Shown: positions 55,548 through 64,000 of the stretch, piece after piece
How positions within the stretch are numbered: the stretch's first letter is position 1
Layout: every line of letters starts with the position of its first letter
NCBI GenBank assembly: GCA_937927895.1
Contig: CALGKA010000012.1
Coordinates: 160,477-224,476 of the forward strand
DNA length: 64,000 nt
Direction of reading: 5' to 3'
Source: an uncultured Granulosicoccaceae bacterium
Lineage (GTDB): Bacteria > Pseudomonadota > Gammaproteobacteria > Granulosicoccales > Granulosicoccaceae
The notes under the pieces: model-generated
Told to the model about the DNA's origin: nothing
What the model saw: only the letters and a program-made list of their open reading frames with translations
Database searches by the model: none
Program-made: the position numbers and the translations under genes

Positions 55548-56546
55548 ATGCCAGCAGCAGATTCACCCGACAGCTTCGAGAACTTATCACCTGAAGTCAT
55601 TCTTGATGCCATTGAATCGCAATCAGGCTTACTCACCGATGGTCGCCTGCTGGCACTCAACAGTTATGAAAATCGCGTCTACCGCATAGGTATTGAAGAC
55701 GGCGAGCCATTGATCGCCAAGTTTTACCGACCAAAGCGATGGACCACCGAGCAAATTGCAGAAGAACATTCCTTTGCACAGGAGCTCGCGGATACCGAGA
55801 TCCCGGTAGTTACGGCCCTGGCAGATGAAAACGGTAAAACACTGCGAGAAAGTGCAGGCTTTCAGTTTTCCTTGTATCCGATGCGTGGCGGACGATCGCC
55901 TGAGTTAGACAATCCGAAACAACTGGAAGTAATTGGGCGCTTTATTGGACGCATCCATAAAATATCAGAGACCAAAGCATTTCATCATCGACCACAAATT
56001 AGTATCGCCACCCATGGCCATGAGCCTGCAAACTATTTGCTCGACAATGATCGTGTTCCAGAATCACTTGCCAGTGCCTATGAATCTTTAGTGATTGATC
56101 TACTGGATAAGGTCGCAGACCGATTTGAACAACTCCCTAATGTAGGCAACATACGTCTCCACGGAGACTTCCACCCGGGTAATATTTTATGGCGCGACAA
56201 CACACCACACATTGTTGATCTCGATGACGCACGCACCGGCCCCGCCATACAAGATCTATGGTTGTTTTTATCAGGTGACAGACTATACCAACAAGCAAGA
56301 CTTGCAGACCTACTAGAGGGCTATACCCAGTTCAGAGAATTTGATCCTGCAGAGCTTGCGTTAATAGAACCCTTAAGAACACTCAGAATGATTTACTACG
56401 CTGCGTGGCTTGATGTTCGGCGCAATGAACCCGCCTTTCAACAAGCTTTTCCATGGCTTGCCGATGCCCGCTATTGGGATGAACATATTCTTGAATTAAA
56501 AGAGCAAAGTTCCGCCCTGGATGAACGCCCGCTTAAGTGGGATTAA
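55548..56546 (+). CDS. srkA: Stress response kinase A (YihE)
   Basis: 332 residues of the kinase-like APH fold. NSYENRVYRIGIEDGEPLIAKFYRPKRWTTEQI is the SrkA nucleotide-binding start, IRLHGDFHPGNILW the catalytic loop and HIVDLDDARTGPAIQDLW the metal site. In E. coli it is a protein Ser/Thr kinase that protects against envelope stress-triggered death. E. coli srkA is next to dsbA, which is not seen here. Confidence 0.93.
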   Translation: MPAADSPDSFENLSPEVILDAIESQSGLLTDGRLLALNSYENRVYRIGIEDGEPLIAKFYRPKRWTTEQIAEEHSFAQELADTEIPVVTALADENGKTLRESAGFQFSLYPMRGGRSPELDNPKQLEVIGRFIGRIHKISETKAFHHRPQISIATHGHEPANYLLDNDRVPESLASAYESLVIDLLDKVADRFEQLPNVGNIRLHGDFHPGNILWRDNTPHIVDLDDARTGPAIQDLWLFLSGDRLYQQARLADLLEGYTQFREFDPAELALIEPLRTLRMIYYAAWLDVRRNEPAFQQAFPWLADARYWDEHILELKEQSSALDERPLKWD

Positions 56547-56634
56547 CTCATTATTTGTAATTCCGTGTAACCAATAGCGCTCTGACCTTGGCTTTTAAGG
56601 TATTGTCGGGTTCTGGTGTAATGCAGGAATAAAC

Positions 56635-58401
56635 ATGAGAAGTCTGGTTTTACTCGTTGTTGGGCTTATCGCAGGCAGCGCTATAGGTGCATTTTCCACC
56701 ACCCGGTTTAAACAACGCAACACCCCGCCTGCGCCAATCACGCAACCGGCGGCAACAAAACCGGCTGAGCCAGCTTCACCATTTGCACCTATAGAAAAAG
56801 AATCTCCACCTGTCGCGCAAGAACCAAACGTTAGTGACACAAGCCCGCGTAATGATTCAACTACCACCTTACCGGCTGTCACTGAACAATCGCTCTCACA
56901 AGTTAAGCACTACCACCAACTACAACAACATTTACAATTTATAGATACCGCAAGCTCAGAACAACTAGAAACTCTATCGTCACTTTTAAACAACGACAAT
57001 GACCGTTCGCCATTTACCAGAGCAATGAATGCCGCTGTGTATCAACGTTGGGCTGAAGTTGATCTAAACACTGCACTCGACTACGCGATAGCAGGCATTA
57101 AAAACCAAAGTAATCGACAGTACTCAAGGTGGGCACACGAGAGCCTTACCATTTTAGCAAGCGTTGATCCCGATTATGTACGCGAGCACATTGAAAGTAT
57201 CGACACAGGCTATGAATACTCAGAACTCAAGCATGCTTTGTATGCCGGACTCGCAAGCAATAACCCAGAGCAACTTGCGCGACAATACGCAGATGCAAAC
57301 AGCCCTAACTCAGAACGTTTTCAAACCTTGTCTATGGCTTTTGATGAATGGGCTAGAACAGATCCGCAATCTGCTTGGAACTTCATTCAAACAGAGCTAG
57401 ATAGTCAGGCGCAATCTATATTTTCTAATCAAGTTATGCACTTGTGGTACGAGCAAAACCCAGCTACAGCACTAGAAGAAATAGAAAAGCAGCTTAGCAA
57501 CAATACACTCGATCAAAACCAATCGTATGTAATGACTGAAATGTATGCTGAACATCTGTCAAAAACTGATCCCAACGCCGCGTACCAATGGATACAGTCG
57601 CAACTTGATACCGACGCGCGAGTCGGCGCACTAATGAATCTGGTGCACAATTGGGATCCAAACGATCCAACTGGCCTGCAAAGTTTTGTCGACCAAATGG
57701 ACCCCGCAGACCGCGATCAGGTAATGCCTATGGCGATATCATCTATGGCATTTAATATGGCACGCACTGACCCTGCTAGCGCTATAGCATGGGCCGAACA
57801 ACTGCCAGAAGAACAACGAGTTGAGGCGCACATGAATATAATCGGAGAGTGGGCCATGACAAGCCCGGACGCAGCCGCCGAATGGTTGTTTAACTTACCA
57901 GAGTCAGAGGCTAACAATCATATTATCGCCGCCAACGCTGGCGCTTTTTTACACGGTGATCCTGAAACTGCAAAGCGTTTTTTTGCAAGAATGCCAACAG
58001 ACATACAGTCAGATTATATAGAACAGATGGTGCACTCTCTGGCACAACAAAGCCCGGAAGCGGCCCAACAATGGCTTAATGAACAAAGCAATAGCGAAGT
58101 ACAATTGATCGGTTCAATCACGCTTAACTCAATGGACCCTAACTCCGACACCACCACCCTACTTAATCAAATTGGCTCCTATAATAATCGCCGCAGAACC
58201 AATCTTTTAATGTCTACTATTATGCAGCGCATGGGCAGCCACGAGGCGGAAGTTAAACAGTGGATTGCAAGCACAACTTTACTTGCCGATGATGAACGCG
58301 AAATGGTAGAGCAAATAACCGCCGGCTATAACCAAATGGGCAATCCAATGGGAATGCCGTATTTGCCGTCTGTTGATTACTACATAAATGAACGTCGGTA
58401 A
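56635..58401 (+). CDS. Membrane-anchored helical-repeat protein
   Basis: 588 residues. One N-terminal membrane helix (LVLLVVGLIAGSAIGAF), a Pro/Ala/Thr-rich linker (about 25-90), then some eleven repeats of about 33 residues. Each has a motif like TDPxxAxxWIxxL (TDPQSAWNFIQ, TDPNAAYQWIQ, TDPASAIAWAEQ, TSPDAAAEWLF, GDPETAKRFFA, QSPEAAQQWLN). It should form a TPR-like alpha-solenoid in the periplasm and bind a partner. No family is recognised with certainty. Confidence 0.7.
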   Translation: MRSLVLLVVGLIAGSAIGAFSTTRFKQRNTPPAPITQPAATKPAEPASPFAPIEKESPPVAQEPNVSDTSPRNDSTTTLPAVTEQSLSQVKHYHQLQQHLQFIDTASSEQLETLSSLLNNDNDRSPFTRAMNAAVYQRWAEVDLNTALDYAIAGIKNQSNRQYSRWAHESLTILASVDPDYVREHIESIDTGYEYSELKHALYAGLASNNPEQLARQYADANSPNSERFQTLSMAFDEWARTDPQSAWNFIQTELDSQAQSIFSNQVMHLWYEQNPATALEEIEKQLSNNTLDQNQSYVMTEMYAEHLSKTDPNAAYQWIQSQLDTDARVGALMNLVHNWDPNDPTGLQSFVDQMDPADRDQVMPMAISSMAFNMARTDPASAIAWAEQLPEEQRVEAHMNIIGEWAMTSPDAAAEWLFNLPESEANNHIIAANAGAFLHGDPETAKRFFARMPTDIQSDYIEQMVHSLAQQSPEAAQQWLNEQSNSEVQLIGSITLNSMDPNSDTTTLLNQIGSYNNRRRTNLLMSTIMQRMGSHEAEVKQWIASTTLLADDEREMVEQITAGYNQMGNPMGMPYLPSVDYYINERR

Positions 58402-58444
58402 AACTAAAAAGTAGAACACCTACCCAGGCGCAAACTAATAACGC

Positions 58445-60070
58445 TTAGTAAGTTCTAGTGATCTTATAGTGATTCAAATCAAATGAACCAGCGCCATACC
58501 ATATTTCCGTTCCCAAAATAATATTGGCAAGACAATCTGTATCTTGCAAAGCATAAGTGCCATAATTTTGAGCGTTATCTTGTGCATGGTTAAGTAGCTC
58601 ACTGTATTGAACTGAGCCTGTCTTTTGCTCTTCAATTGCTACAAAAGCCAGGTAATTTCGGTTAGAGCTTTTGGCATAGACCTCATACACGCGACCATCA
58701 CTAGTGACCACTTGTCCGCGCGGTGCGTCACCTGATGGCTTTATCTGCCCTGCCTTCAACCAAACCATCACTTCGAACACTATATTATCTGTAGCCGCAC
58801 CAGTGCGTTCTATATCGCAGGAAGAGTGATAGAAAGACTCTATCACCACATTGAATTCAGAACCCGACTCACCAGAACTGGTCGATTGCGACGCGCTAGC
58901 TTGATAATCAAACGAGTACTCTATGCTAATTTCTGGCGCATCATAGATTTCAACTGGCAGTCCAGTAGCTTGAAAATTACCAGATCTTTCGGCCTTCGAT
59001 TTCGTACCGTAGATCACTTCAGGTAACGACTTTGTATTGTAGATTGATCCCGTGGTGTCTGAAAAAGCCCCCCAATCCCATTCAAAATTTACTCCATAGC
59101 CCTTGTTACCTTCAAAAAGACTGATCTCCTGATACCACAATGGGTAACTAGCAGAGCTAGCATACCAGGGGTTGTTACTCACTAAAAAATCACCATAACG
59201 AAGGCCTGGCCAACTAGCGACCCTATCCGCATCAACCCGTTGGGGACCAACATCTGAGAATAGATCTGCGCCATTTGAAAGAAGCGGCAAGTTAGCCGAT
59301 GAAATTATTGCGCCTTGCTCTGGTCGAGTCCGATCTTCATCTACCATCGAGATCGGCTGATCAATAACACGAACCGGGATAAATAACGGCTCATCAACAA
59401 ACACATGGATTTCTTCGCTCTCAATTGTAATTTCGCCATCAGTTATTATTGCCTGTGCACTAATAAAATCAGAACTTTCAGCCTGTAGAGTGGCACTCGT
59501 TTCATCAGGTAGTGCCACCCCATTTAGCTTCCATCGATAAGACACCTCCACTTCATCACCATCTACATCTCTAACGTTACTGAGCAACACCTGCAACTCA
59601 TCACCGACTCTTGGAGTCGTAAGGTTAAAGTCAATAGCATCAAATTCTGGCGGTGTATTTTGAATAAAAACCGGTGAAGCGCTTGAAGTATTTCCACGAA
59701 CGCCATCAGTGATCAGTATTTCTACTCCTACACTATCACCACGTGCGAACTGGTCTCGCTCAAGCACCGGCACAGTGGTCTCAATAGGAGCTGCGCCATT
59801 GACTAGCCATAAGTAGCTCAGCTGTATGTTGTCTTCAGAAGTTGTGTCTGGTGTGCCACTTTGAATGGGGTCGTGCACGGCAGTCAAAGTATCTAAGCTA
59901 TCCGGGTTGGTCGGCACTATAGAAACTTCAGGGGCTGTAGGCAGGGGTGTTATGTCGCTGCCGCTGTCGCAAGAGACGGTAAACAATACAAGCAACCCAT
60001 GGATGAGCAAACTTCTTATTGATAGATTGGAAAATCGAGCCCCACGACGAGAGCGATCAACACACTTCAT
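58445..60070 (-). CDS. GH12-like endoglucanase lipoprotein with Ig-like domains
   Basis: 541 residues. A signal ends at LLVLFTVSC, probably lipidated at Cys 34. Residues about 45-235 form two Ig/cadherin-like modules (ITDGVRGN, NTPPEFDAIDF, DVDGDEVEVSYRWKLNG). The C-terminal 270 residues match glycoside hydrolase family 12: SNNPWYASSASYPLWY, FEVMVWLKAGQIKPSGD with the nucleophile Glu 433, and IILGTEIWYGAG with the acid/base Glu 522, 89 residues apart. It should hydrolyse beta-1,4-glucans or xyloglucan at the cell surface. Confidence 0.75.
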   Translation of the reverse strand: MKCVDRSRRGARFSNLSIRSLLIHGLLVLFTVSCDSGSDITPLPTAPEVSIVPTNPDSLDTLTAVHDPIQSGTPDTTSEDNIQLSYLWLVNGAAPIETTVPVLERDQFARGDSVGVEILITDGVRGNTSSASPVFIQNTPPEFDAIDFNLTTPRVGDELQVLLSNVRDVDGDEVEVSYRWKLNGVALPDETSATLQAESSDFISAQAIITDGEITIESEEIHVFVDEPLFIPVRVIDQPISMVDEDRTRPEQGAIISSANLPLLSNGADLFSDVGPQRVDADRVASWPGLRYGDFLVSNNPWYASSASYPLWYQEISLFEGNKGYGVNFEWDWGAFSDTTGSIYNTKSLPEVIYGTKSKAERSGNFQATGLPVEIYDAPEISIEYSFDYQASASQSTSSGESGSEFNVVIESFYHSSCDIERTGAATDNIVFEVMVWLKAGQIKPSGDAPRGQVVTSDGRVYEVYAKSSNRNYLAFVAIEEQKTGSVQYSELLNHAQDNAQNYGTYALQDTDCLANIILGTEIWYGAGSFDLNHYKITRTY

Positions 60071-60275
60071 AACAAACTCCTTAACTGCACAGGTTTTGAT
60101 TAAGGGATTTGTTCAGTTACTGTGCCAATACAATTACCCATCACTGATCAAGCAGACAATTCTATTATTTGTGCGGCAGTTCACAGCTTAATGCCGTTCA
60201 GGCACTACTAGCACTTGTTGGAGAGTTCTATATTCCAGATGCAGCCGCACATTAGCGGCCACATCACTGATATTT

Positions 60276-61493
60276 CTAGCCGTTAAAACGCTGCATAACC
60301 AAAGATGCATTAGTACCGCCAAAACCGAAGCTGTTAGACATTACCGTATCGATCTTTGCATCGGTAATAGTTTCACGCACGATATCAACATCACCTGCTT
60401 CGGGATCAAGCGTATTAATGTTGGCAGAGGCGGTTATAAAATTACCTTGCTGCATTAACAGACAATAGATTGCCTCTTGCACACCGGCAGCCCCTAGTGA
60501 GTGACCCGATAAAGATTTAGTTGAACTGACTTTTGGCGTGTTACCAGCAAACGCTTCTTGTACTGCGTGCAGCTCTGTTACATCACCAGCCGGTGTACTA
60601 GTGCCGTGAGCATTTAAGTAGTCTATGGTTGTATCTATGGTGGACATTGCATTTTGCATGCAGCGCACCGCACCCTCACCAGACGGGGCCACCATATCAG
60701 CACCGTCAGAGGTAGCACCGTAGCCGACAATTTCTGCATAGATATTGGCACCGCGAGCAAGCGCGTGTTCGAGTTCTTCAACCACTACCATGCCACCACC
60801 GCCGGCTATAACAAAACCATCGCGCTCTGCATCGTAGGCACGTGAAGCGGTAGTGGGTGTGTCGTTGTACTTTGATGAAAGCGCACCCATAGCATCAAAC
60901 AGGCAGCTTAGAGTCCAGTGTTCTTCTTCACCACCGCCTGCAAAAACAATATCTTGTTTACCCAACTGAATTTGTTCTACTGCATGACCAATACAATGTG
61001 CACTAGTAGAACAAGCAGAAGACATAGAGTAGTTAACACCCTTTATGGAAAACGGTGTTGCCAAACAGGCAGAGACAGTACTGCCCATCGTTTGGGTAAC
61101 GCGGTAAGGACCGACACGGCGAACGCCTTTGTCGCGCATGATATCAGCCGCTTCAACCTGGCTTGCAGATGATGCGCCACCGGATCCTGCAACCACCCCT
61201 GTGCGAACATTTGATACTTGCGCATCAGACAAACCAGCATCGTCTATTGCCTGTTGCATTGAAATATAAGCATAGGCCGCTGCCGAACCCATAAAACGCA
61301 TTTGCTTACGATCAATGTGATCTTTAAGTTCAATATTGGGAGTGCCCGCAATCTGGCTGCGCATTCCAAGCTCAGCATACTGCGCATTACTAGAAATACC
61401 TGAGCGACCGGTTTTTAGCGCTTCAGTGACTTGGTGTTTGTCGTTTCCTAGACAAGACACAATGCCCAATCCGGTGATTACCGCTCTTCGCAT
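60276..61493 (-). CDS. fabB: Beta-ketoacyl-ACP synthase I
   Basis: 405 residues. The Cys-His-His triad is present: [27 protein letters not shown] and [11 protein letters not shown]. The start [15 protein letters not shown] is typical of FabB rather than FabF. It elongates cis-unsaturated acyl-ACP with FabA. The distance to fabA is 195 bases, with no clear internal terminator. Confidence 0.95.
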   Translation of the reverse strand: MRRAVITGLGIVSCLGNDKHQVTEALKTGRSGISSNAQYAELGMRSQIAGTPNIELKDHIDRKQMRFMGSAAAYAYISMQQAIDDAGLSDAQVSNVRTGVVAGSGGASSASQVEAADIMRDKGVRRVGPYRVTQTMGSTVSACLATPFSIKGVNYSMSSACSTSAHCIGHAVEQIQLGKQDIVFAGGGEEEHWTLSCLFDAMGALSSKYNDTPTTASRAYDAERDGFVIAGGGGMVVVEELEHALARGANIYAEIVGYGATSDGADMVAPSGEGAVRCMQNAMSTIDTTIDYLNAHGTSTPAGDVTELHAVQEAFAGNTPKVSSTKSLSGHSLGAAGVQEAIYCLLMQQGNFITASANINTLDPEAGDVDIVRETITDAKIDTVMSNSFGFGGTNASLVMQRFNG

Positions 61494-61688
61494 TTGCCAT
61501 TCCCCTTTAGAGTATAAAAGTTAAGTGGGTAGCATTTTATCAGAGCCCAAGTAACGACGCGCGCCCTTGTATAGTTCACTTATCGCTCACTTGTTCACTG
61601 TGGCTATCACACTTGAATTTGGACCACTGAGCTTGCAGCGAAGTTGCACCGAGACTGCCTGCCCATCAAATGATTTCAGAATCGCTGC

Positions 61689-62204
61689 TTAGAAGTCGTC
61701 AGTCGACGTAAACAATCCAACACGTAGATCATTAGCAGTGTAGATTTCCCGACCATCTACTTCCATGCGACCATCAGCAATGCCCATAACCAGGCGGCGC
61801 TCAATGACTCTTTTAAGTTCTAGATGGTAGGTGACTTTTTTGGCCGTAGGTAACACCTGACCAAAGAATTTGACCTCGCCTGCACCGAGCGCACGGCCGC
61901 GACCTGGGTTGCCTTTCCATGCTAGAAAAAAACCAACAATCTGCCACATAGCATCAAGCCCAAGGCAGCCAGGCATGACTGGATCACCTTTAAAATGGCA
62001 ATCAAAAAACCATAGGTCTTCAGTGATATCGAGCTCTGCGTGAATCTCACCTTTACCGTGAGCACCGCCGTCTGCGTTGATTAACGTGACGCGATCCATC
62101 ATTAGCATATTGGGTGATGGCAATCGGGCATTGCCCTCGCCAAAGGTCTCACCTCTACCGCAAGCTAAAAGTTCTTCACGGTTATAACTGTTTTGTTGCT
62201 CCAT
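61689..62204 (-). CDS. fabA: 3-hydroxydecanoyl-ACP dehydratase/isomerase
   Basis: 171 residues. [23 protein letters not shown] contains the catalytic His and Asp on the hot-dog helix. It dehydrates and isomerises C10 intermediates, starting unsaturated fatty-acid synthesis. It is upstream of fabB on the same strand, the usual fabA-fabB unit. No FadR or FabR site was recognised upstream. Confidence 0.95.
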   Translation of the reverse strand: MEQQNSYNREELLACGRGETFGEGNARLPSPNMLMMDRVTLINADGGAHGKGEIHAELDITEDLWFFDCHFKGDPVMPGCLGLDAMWQIVGFFLAWKGNPGRGRALGAGEVKFFGQVLPTAKKVTYHLELKRVIERRLVMGIADGRMEVDGREIYTANDLRVGLFTSTDDF

Positions 62205-62361
62205 GGAGGCTGGTCTACTATTAAGGTGAGAAGCCTCGAACTATATCACGCTCCCAGCCGCACCAATAGCCAGAGCGGCTTCGCAGACAGTTACAGTGTG
62301 TAGCAAAAAGTGACCTTAACCCCTGCCATCCACATAGCAAGGCGCATCATTTCAATACTAG

Positions 62362-62524
62362 CTAGTGTCCGTCCATAAACAGCGCGTAGCGAGGTTGTCT
62401 CAAGTGCGTGAGATTTCGGCTACCACATGTGGGCGTTTAGTCGTTCTAAATAGCCACATGGGGTAGTCGAAAGATTGCGTGCTTGAGGCGACCGCAGTAG
62501 CTTTCGTTTACGGATGGACACTAG
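62362..62524. repeat. 163-bp imperfect inverted repeat (MITE-like element)
   Basis: Two 71-base arms (62362-62432 and 62454-62524) match at 50 of 71 positions, and many differences are G-T wobble. The ends CTAGTGTCC / GGACACTAG are perfect, and the flanks extend the match with another CTAG. A short 5-bp inner stem (TTTAG / CTAAA) caps the loop. It abuts the stop codon of the DUF4197 gene. No transposase is inside. It could be a MITE, an IS remnant or a structured RNA. Confidence 0.7.
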
Positions 62525-63268
62525 CTAGCCAAATACGTCGCGTAGCAGGTCGGTGGAGCGAGAAGCAGGATCATGCCGAATAGCACGCTCTTCCATTTCC
62601 AACTGCAAAAAGAAGCTTTCAACGGTGGATTCAACCACGTGATCGGTGCTTATGGTTTCCAACAGATTACCGAATTTGATTTTCGACGCTATCTCATCGC
62701 AACGATGTATTGCACCGGATTCTAAAAGCAGCTCTGCAACAACAGGCTGTAGTTGCCGTTGTAGTTTTTCCATCACACGCATACGAAGGAAATCAGTTGC
62801 CGCAGCATCATGCGCCACCAATAAAACCCGTGGTTCAATAATTTCAACTTGCTCTAAAGCTGTTTTTAACAAATCACGAGCGGCAGGTGCTGCCGCTATC
62901 ATTGTTTCATTAAGCTGTTTTTCAAACTGTTGAAAAGCCACTTCCTGGCCACTCTTGCGGGCAAGCTTTTGCGCCTTTCGTAAATCTGAAGAAAGTTTGA
63001 TCTGACTTTCACCTTCCGCGGACGCGACCACTTTTGCAACCGCTCGATCAGATGCAAGTTCCAATGCCTCGCGTATACCAGTGACAATTTGCGCCTTGTC
63101 TAAGTCAGGGCGCACGCTCAGTAACTGGTCACGGCCGTAGGATGGTAGCGCGCTGTTAGCAACGCCCACTAATGAATCAAAGATACCCGCATGAGAAATA
63201 CTGCTAAAACTGGTAAGAGCAGCAACTGCGAAGGCTATGACTGAAGATTTTTTTATTTTTATTATCAC
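62525..63268 (-). CDS. DUF4197 family exported protein
   Basis: 247 residues with a cleavable signal (SSVIAFAVAALTSFSSISHA), then GIFDSLVGVANSALPS and the DUF4197 core to EMEERAIRHDPASRSTDLLRDVFG. It is a paralogue of the lipoprotein at 2010-2750 but lacks the lipobox. The two share the terminal ...IR-DP...-TDLLR-VFG sequence. The stop codon touches the inverted repeat downstream. Function unknown. Confidence 0.8.
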   Translation of the reverse strand: MIIKIKKSSVIAFAVAALTSFSSISHAGIFDSLVGVANSALPSYGRDQLLSVRPDLDKAQIVTGIREALELASDRAVAKVVASAEGESQIKLSSDLRKAQKLARKSGQEVAFQQFEKQLNETMIAAAPAARDLLKTALEQVEIIEPRVLLVAHDAAATDFLRMRVMEKLQRQLQPVVAELLLESGAIHRCDEIASKIKFGNLLETISTDHVVESTVESFFLQLEMEERAIRHDPASRSTDLLRDVFG

Positions 63269-63543
63269 TTTCAGTGTGCCTGATTATTGTTTTTATAAGC
63301 CTGCCACCAGCTCTGGTGTGCAGGAGATGCAAACTCTCATACATTGGATCTCGGTTACAGCGGATTTTCGGGGTTTAACATTGCAAATCGTCAATGGGCT
63401 TTTCTACATACTAAGTATTGATGTTTTGCTGGAGTGAAACACAACTGGGGGATTTTTTTTTGGCATTGCATGCCGGGCTGCGGTTTTTTTTGCCTTGGCA
63501 GGCGGCTGATGTGTGTGGCTTGCGGTGGTTGTCGCTTTGGCTT
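63269..63543. other. Intergenic region before tandem repeats
   Basis: No supported gene. The right part (63498-63543) looks like diverged copies of the 57-bp repeat that follows. Confidence 0.5.
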
Positions 63544-63766
63544 GTCCTGCGGACGGCTGACGTACGGGGCATGCCTGCCGGCGGCTGTCGTTTTGACTTT
63601 GTCCTGCGGACGGCTTACGTGCGTGGCATGCCTGCCGGCGGCTGTCGTTTTGACTTTGTCCCGCGGACGGCTTACGTGCGTGGCATGCCTGCCGGCGGCT
63701 GTCGTTTTGACTTTGTCCCGCGGACGGCTTACGTGCGTGGCATGCCTGCCGGCGGCTGTCGTTTGG
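63544..63766. repeat. 57-bp tandem repeat, four copies
   Basis: Unit boundaries at 63544, 63601, 63658 and 63715. The unit contains GCATGCCTGCCGGCGGCTGTC. Copies 2-4 are nearly identical, copy 1 differs at a few sites, and copy 4 diverges at its end. As 57 is divisible by three, frames stay open on both strands and encode 19-residue repeats, but none has convincing start signals. It is a candidate variable-number repeat. Confidence 0.75.
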
Positions 63767-63900
63767 ACAGGCCCAAACAGAAGCAAAGGCCTTCTTGCTA
63801 CTTTGTTGCCCCTTGGGTGGCTGTCGCCATTTTTTGAAATCCTCTGGAATGGGGTCGCGCCCATTATTGTCAACTATGGGCACATCCATGTGCACCGCGC

Positions 63901-63926
63901 TCAAAGCGCCGTCCATGGCGCTTTGA
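63901..63926. other. Perfect 10-bp hairpin near window end
   Basis: TCAAAGCGCC / GGCGCTTTGA with loop GTCCAT. It may be a terminator or regulatory hairpin; flanks on both sides contain similar GACCCC...TTTCAAAAAA sequences in inverted orientation. Beyond it, to 64000, no complete gene is seen. Confidence 0.45.
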
Positions 63927-64000
63927 CCCCACGGAAGACTATTTCAAAAAACAACAAAAAGCGCGCTTGTGGGTTCGCGACGCTCAGTTGGTTGAGGGGT

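Noticed and set aside
63544..63766. CRISPR-like direct repeats
   Set aside because: The 57-bp units are contiguous without unique spacers and there are no cas genes.
63404..63916. Large minus-strand frame over the 57-bp repeats
   Set aside because: Both other frames are also open, the product is repeat-only with a frame-dependent composition, and no binding site supports a start.
63960..64000. tRNA-like D-arm sequence GCTCAGTTGGTTGAG at the window edge
   Set aside because: Acceptor and anticodon parts cannot be seen; the fit to the D-arm is partial and the same bases read as an open frame. Not supported as a tRNA.

Overview
This window reads as the chromosome of a free-living, probably marine, gammaproteobacterium. 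The evidence is the syntenic block accB-accC-prmA-(DUF3426)-dusB-fis-purH, the FabA/FabB unsaturated fatty-acid pair, a Mg-type HemB, cytochrome c5, SrkA, YceH, HlyU and an AcuI/YhdH reductase. Base composition looks moderate and even by eye. I cannot assign a genus. No rRNA, complete tRNA, CRISPR array or intact insertion sequence was seen.

Layout. 1-3 kb: the end of a cation/proton antiporter, a membrane-anchored cytochrome c5 with a heme-less small paralogue upstream, and a DUF4197 lipoprotein. 3.2-11.7 kb: an unusual tightly packed set. It contains a tandem-GAF protein fused through one membrane helix to a HlyD-type adaptor, a PqqD-like/M50 metalloprotease/lipoyl fusion, an exported HlyD-type adaptor, a 34-residue ORF, and a large PAS-GGDEF-GGDEF-EAL protein. 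This is the best candidate for an undescribed system. 11.7-19.7 kb: single housekeeping and hypothetical genes (SGNH hydrolase, AcuI, GNAT, D-amino acid transaminase, prephenate dehydratase, DUF1801, DUF2461, SNase-like, PLD-like, DUF5665, DUF6122). 19.8-23.8 kb: a catabolic operon (nitronate monooxygenase, enoyl-CoA hydratase, acyl-CoA dehydrogenase, APH-type kinase) resembling ACAD10/11-type hydroxyacid breakdown. 23.9-32.5 kb: UshA-like nucleotidase, MDR reductase, a fused FolK-FolP, EamA exporter, MazG, FAD oxidoreductase, RluA-type synthase.

32.5-36.9 kb: a five-gene minus-strand operon of two DUF4178 proteins, a small membrane protein, DUF350 (YjfL-like) and a membrane-embedded spermidine-synthase-like enzyme, a second candidate system. 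37-44.8 kb: hlyU, a yceH whose C-terminal helix lies in another frame, a 38-residue Lys-rich protein with its own terminator, FAD lactone-oxidase-like protein, methyltransferase, CPBP protease, hemB, aroE and DUF192. 44.8-47.4 kb is an accessory islet: an intact yefM-yoeB module with a recognisable operator, a small membrane protein, and a vapB antitoxin whose vapC is destroyed by a stop and deletions.

47.5-55.2 kb: the core purH...accB block. 55.5-63.3 kb: srkA, a helical-repeat protein, a GH12 endoglucanase-like lipoprotein with Ig-like domains, fabB, fabA, a 163-bp imperfect inverted repeat (MITE-like) touching the stop of a second DUF4197 gene. 63.3-64 kb holds a 57-bp tandem repeat of four copies and a strong hairpin, with no confident gene.
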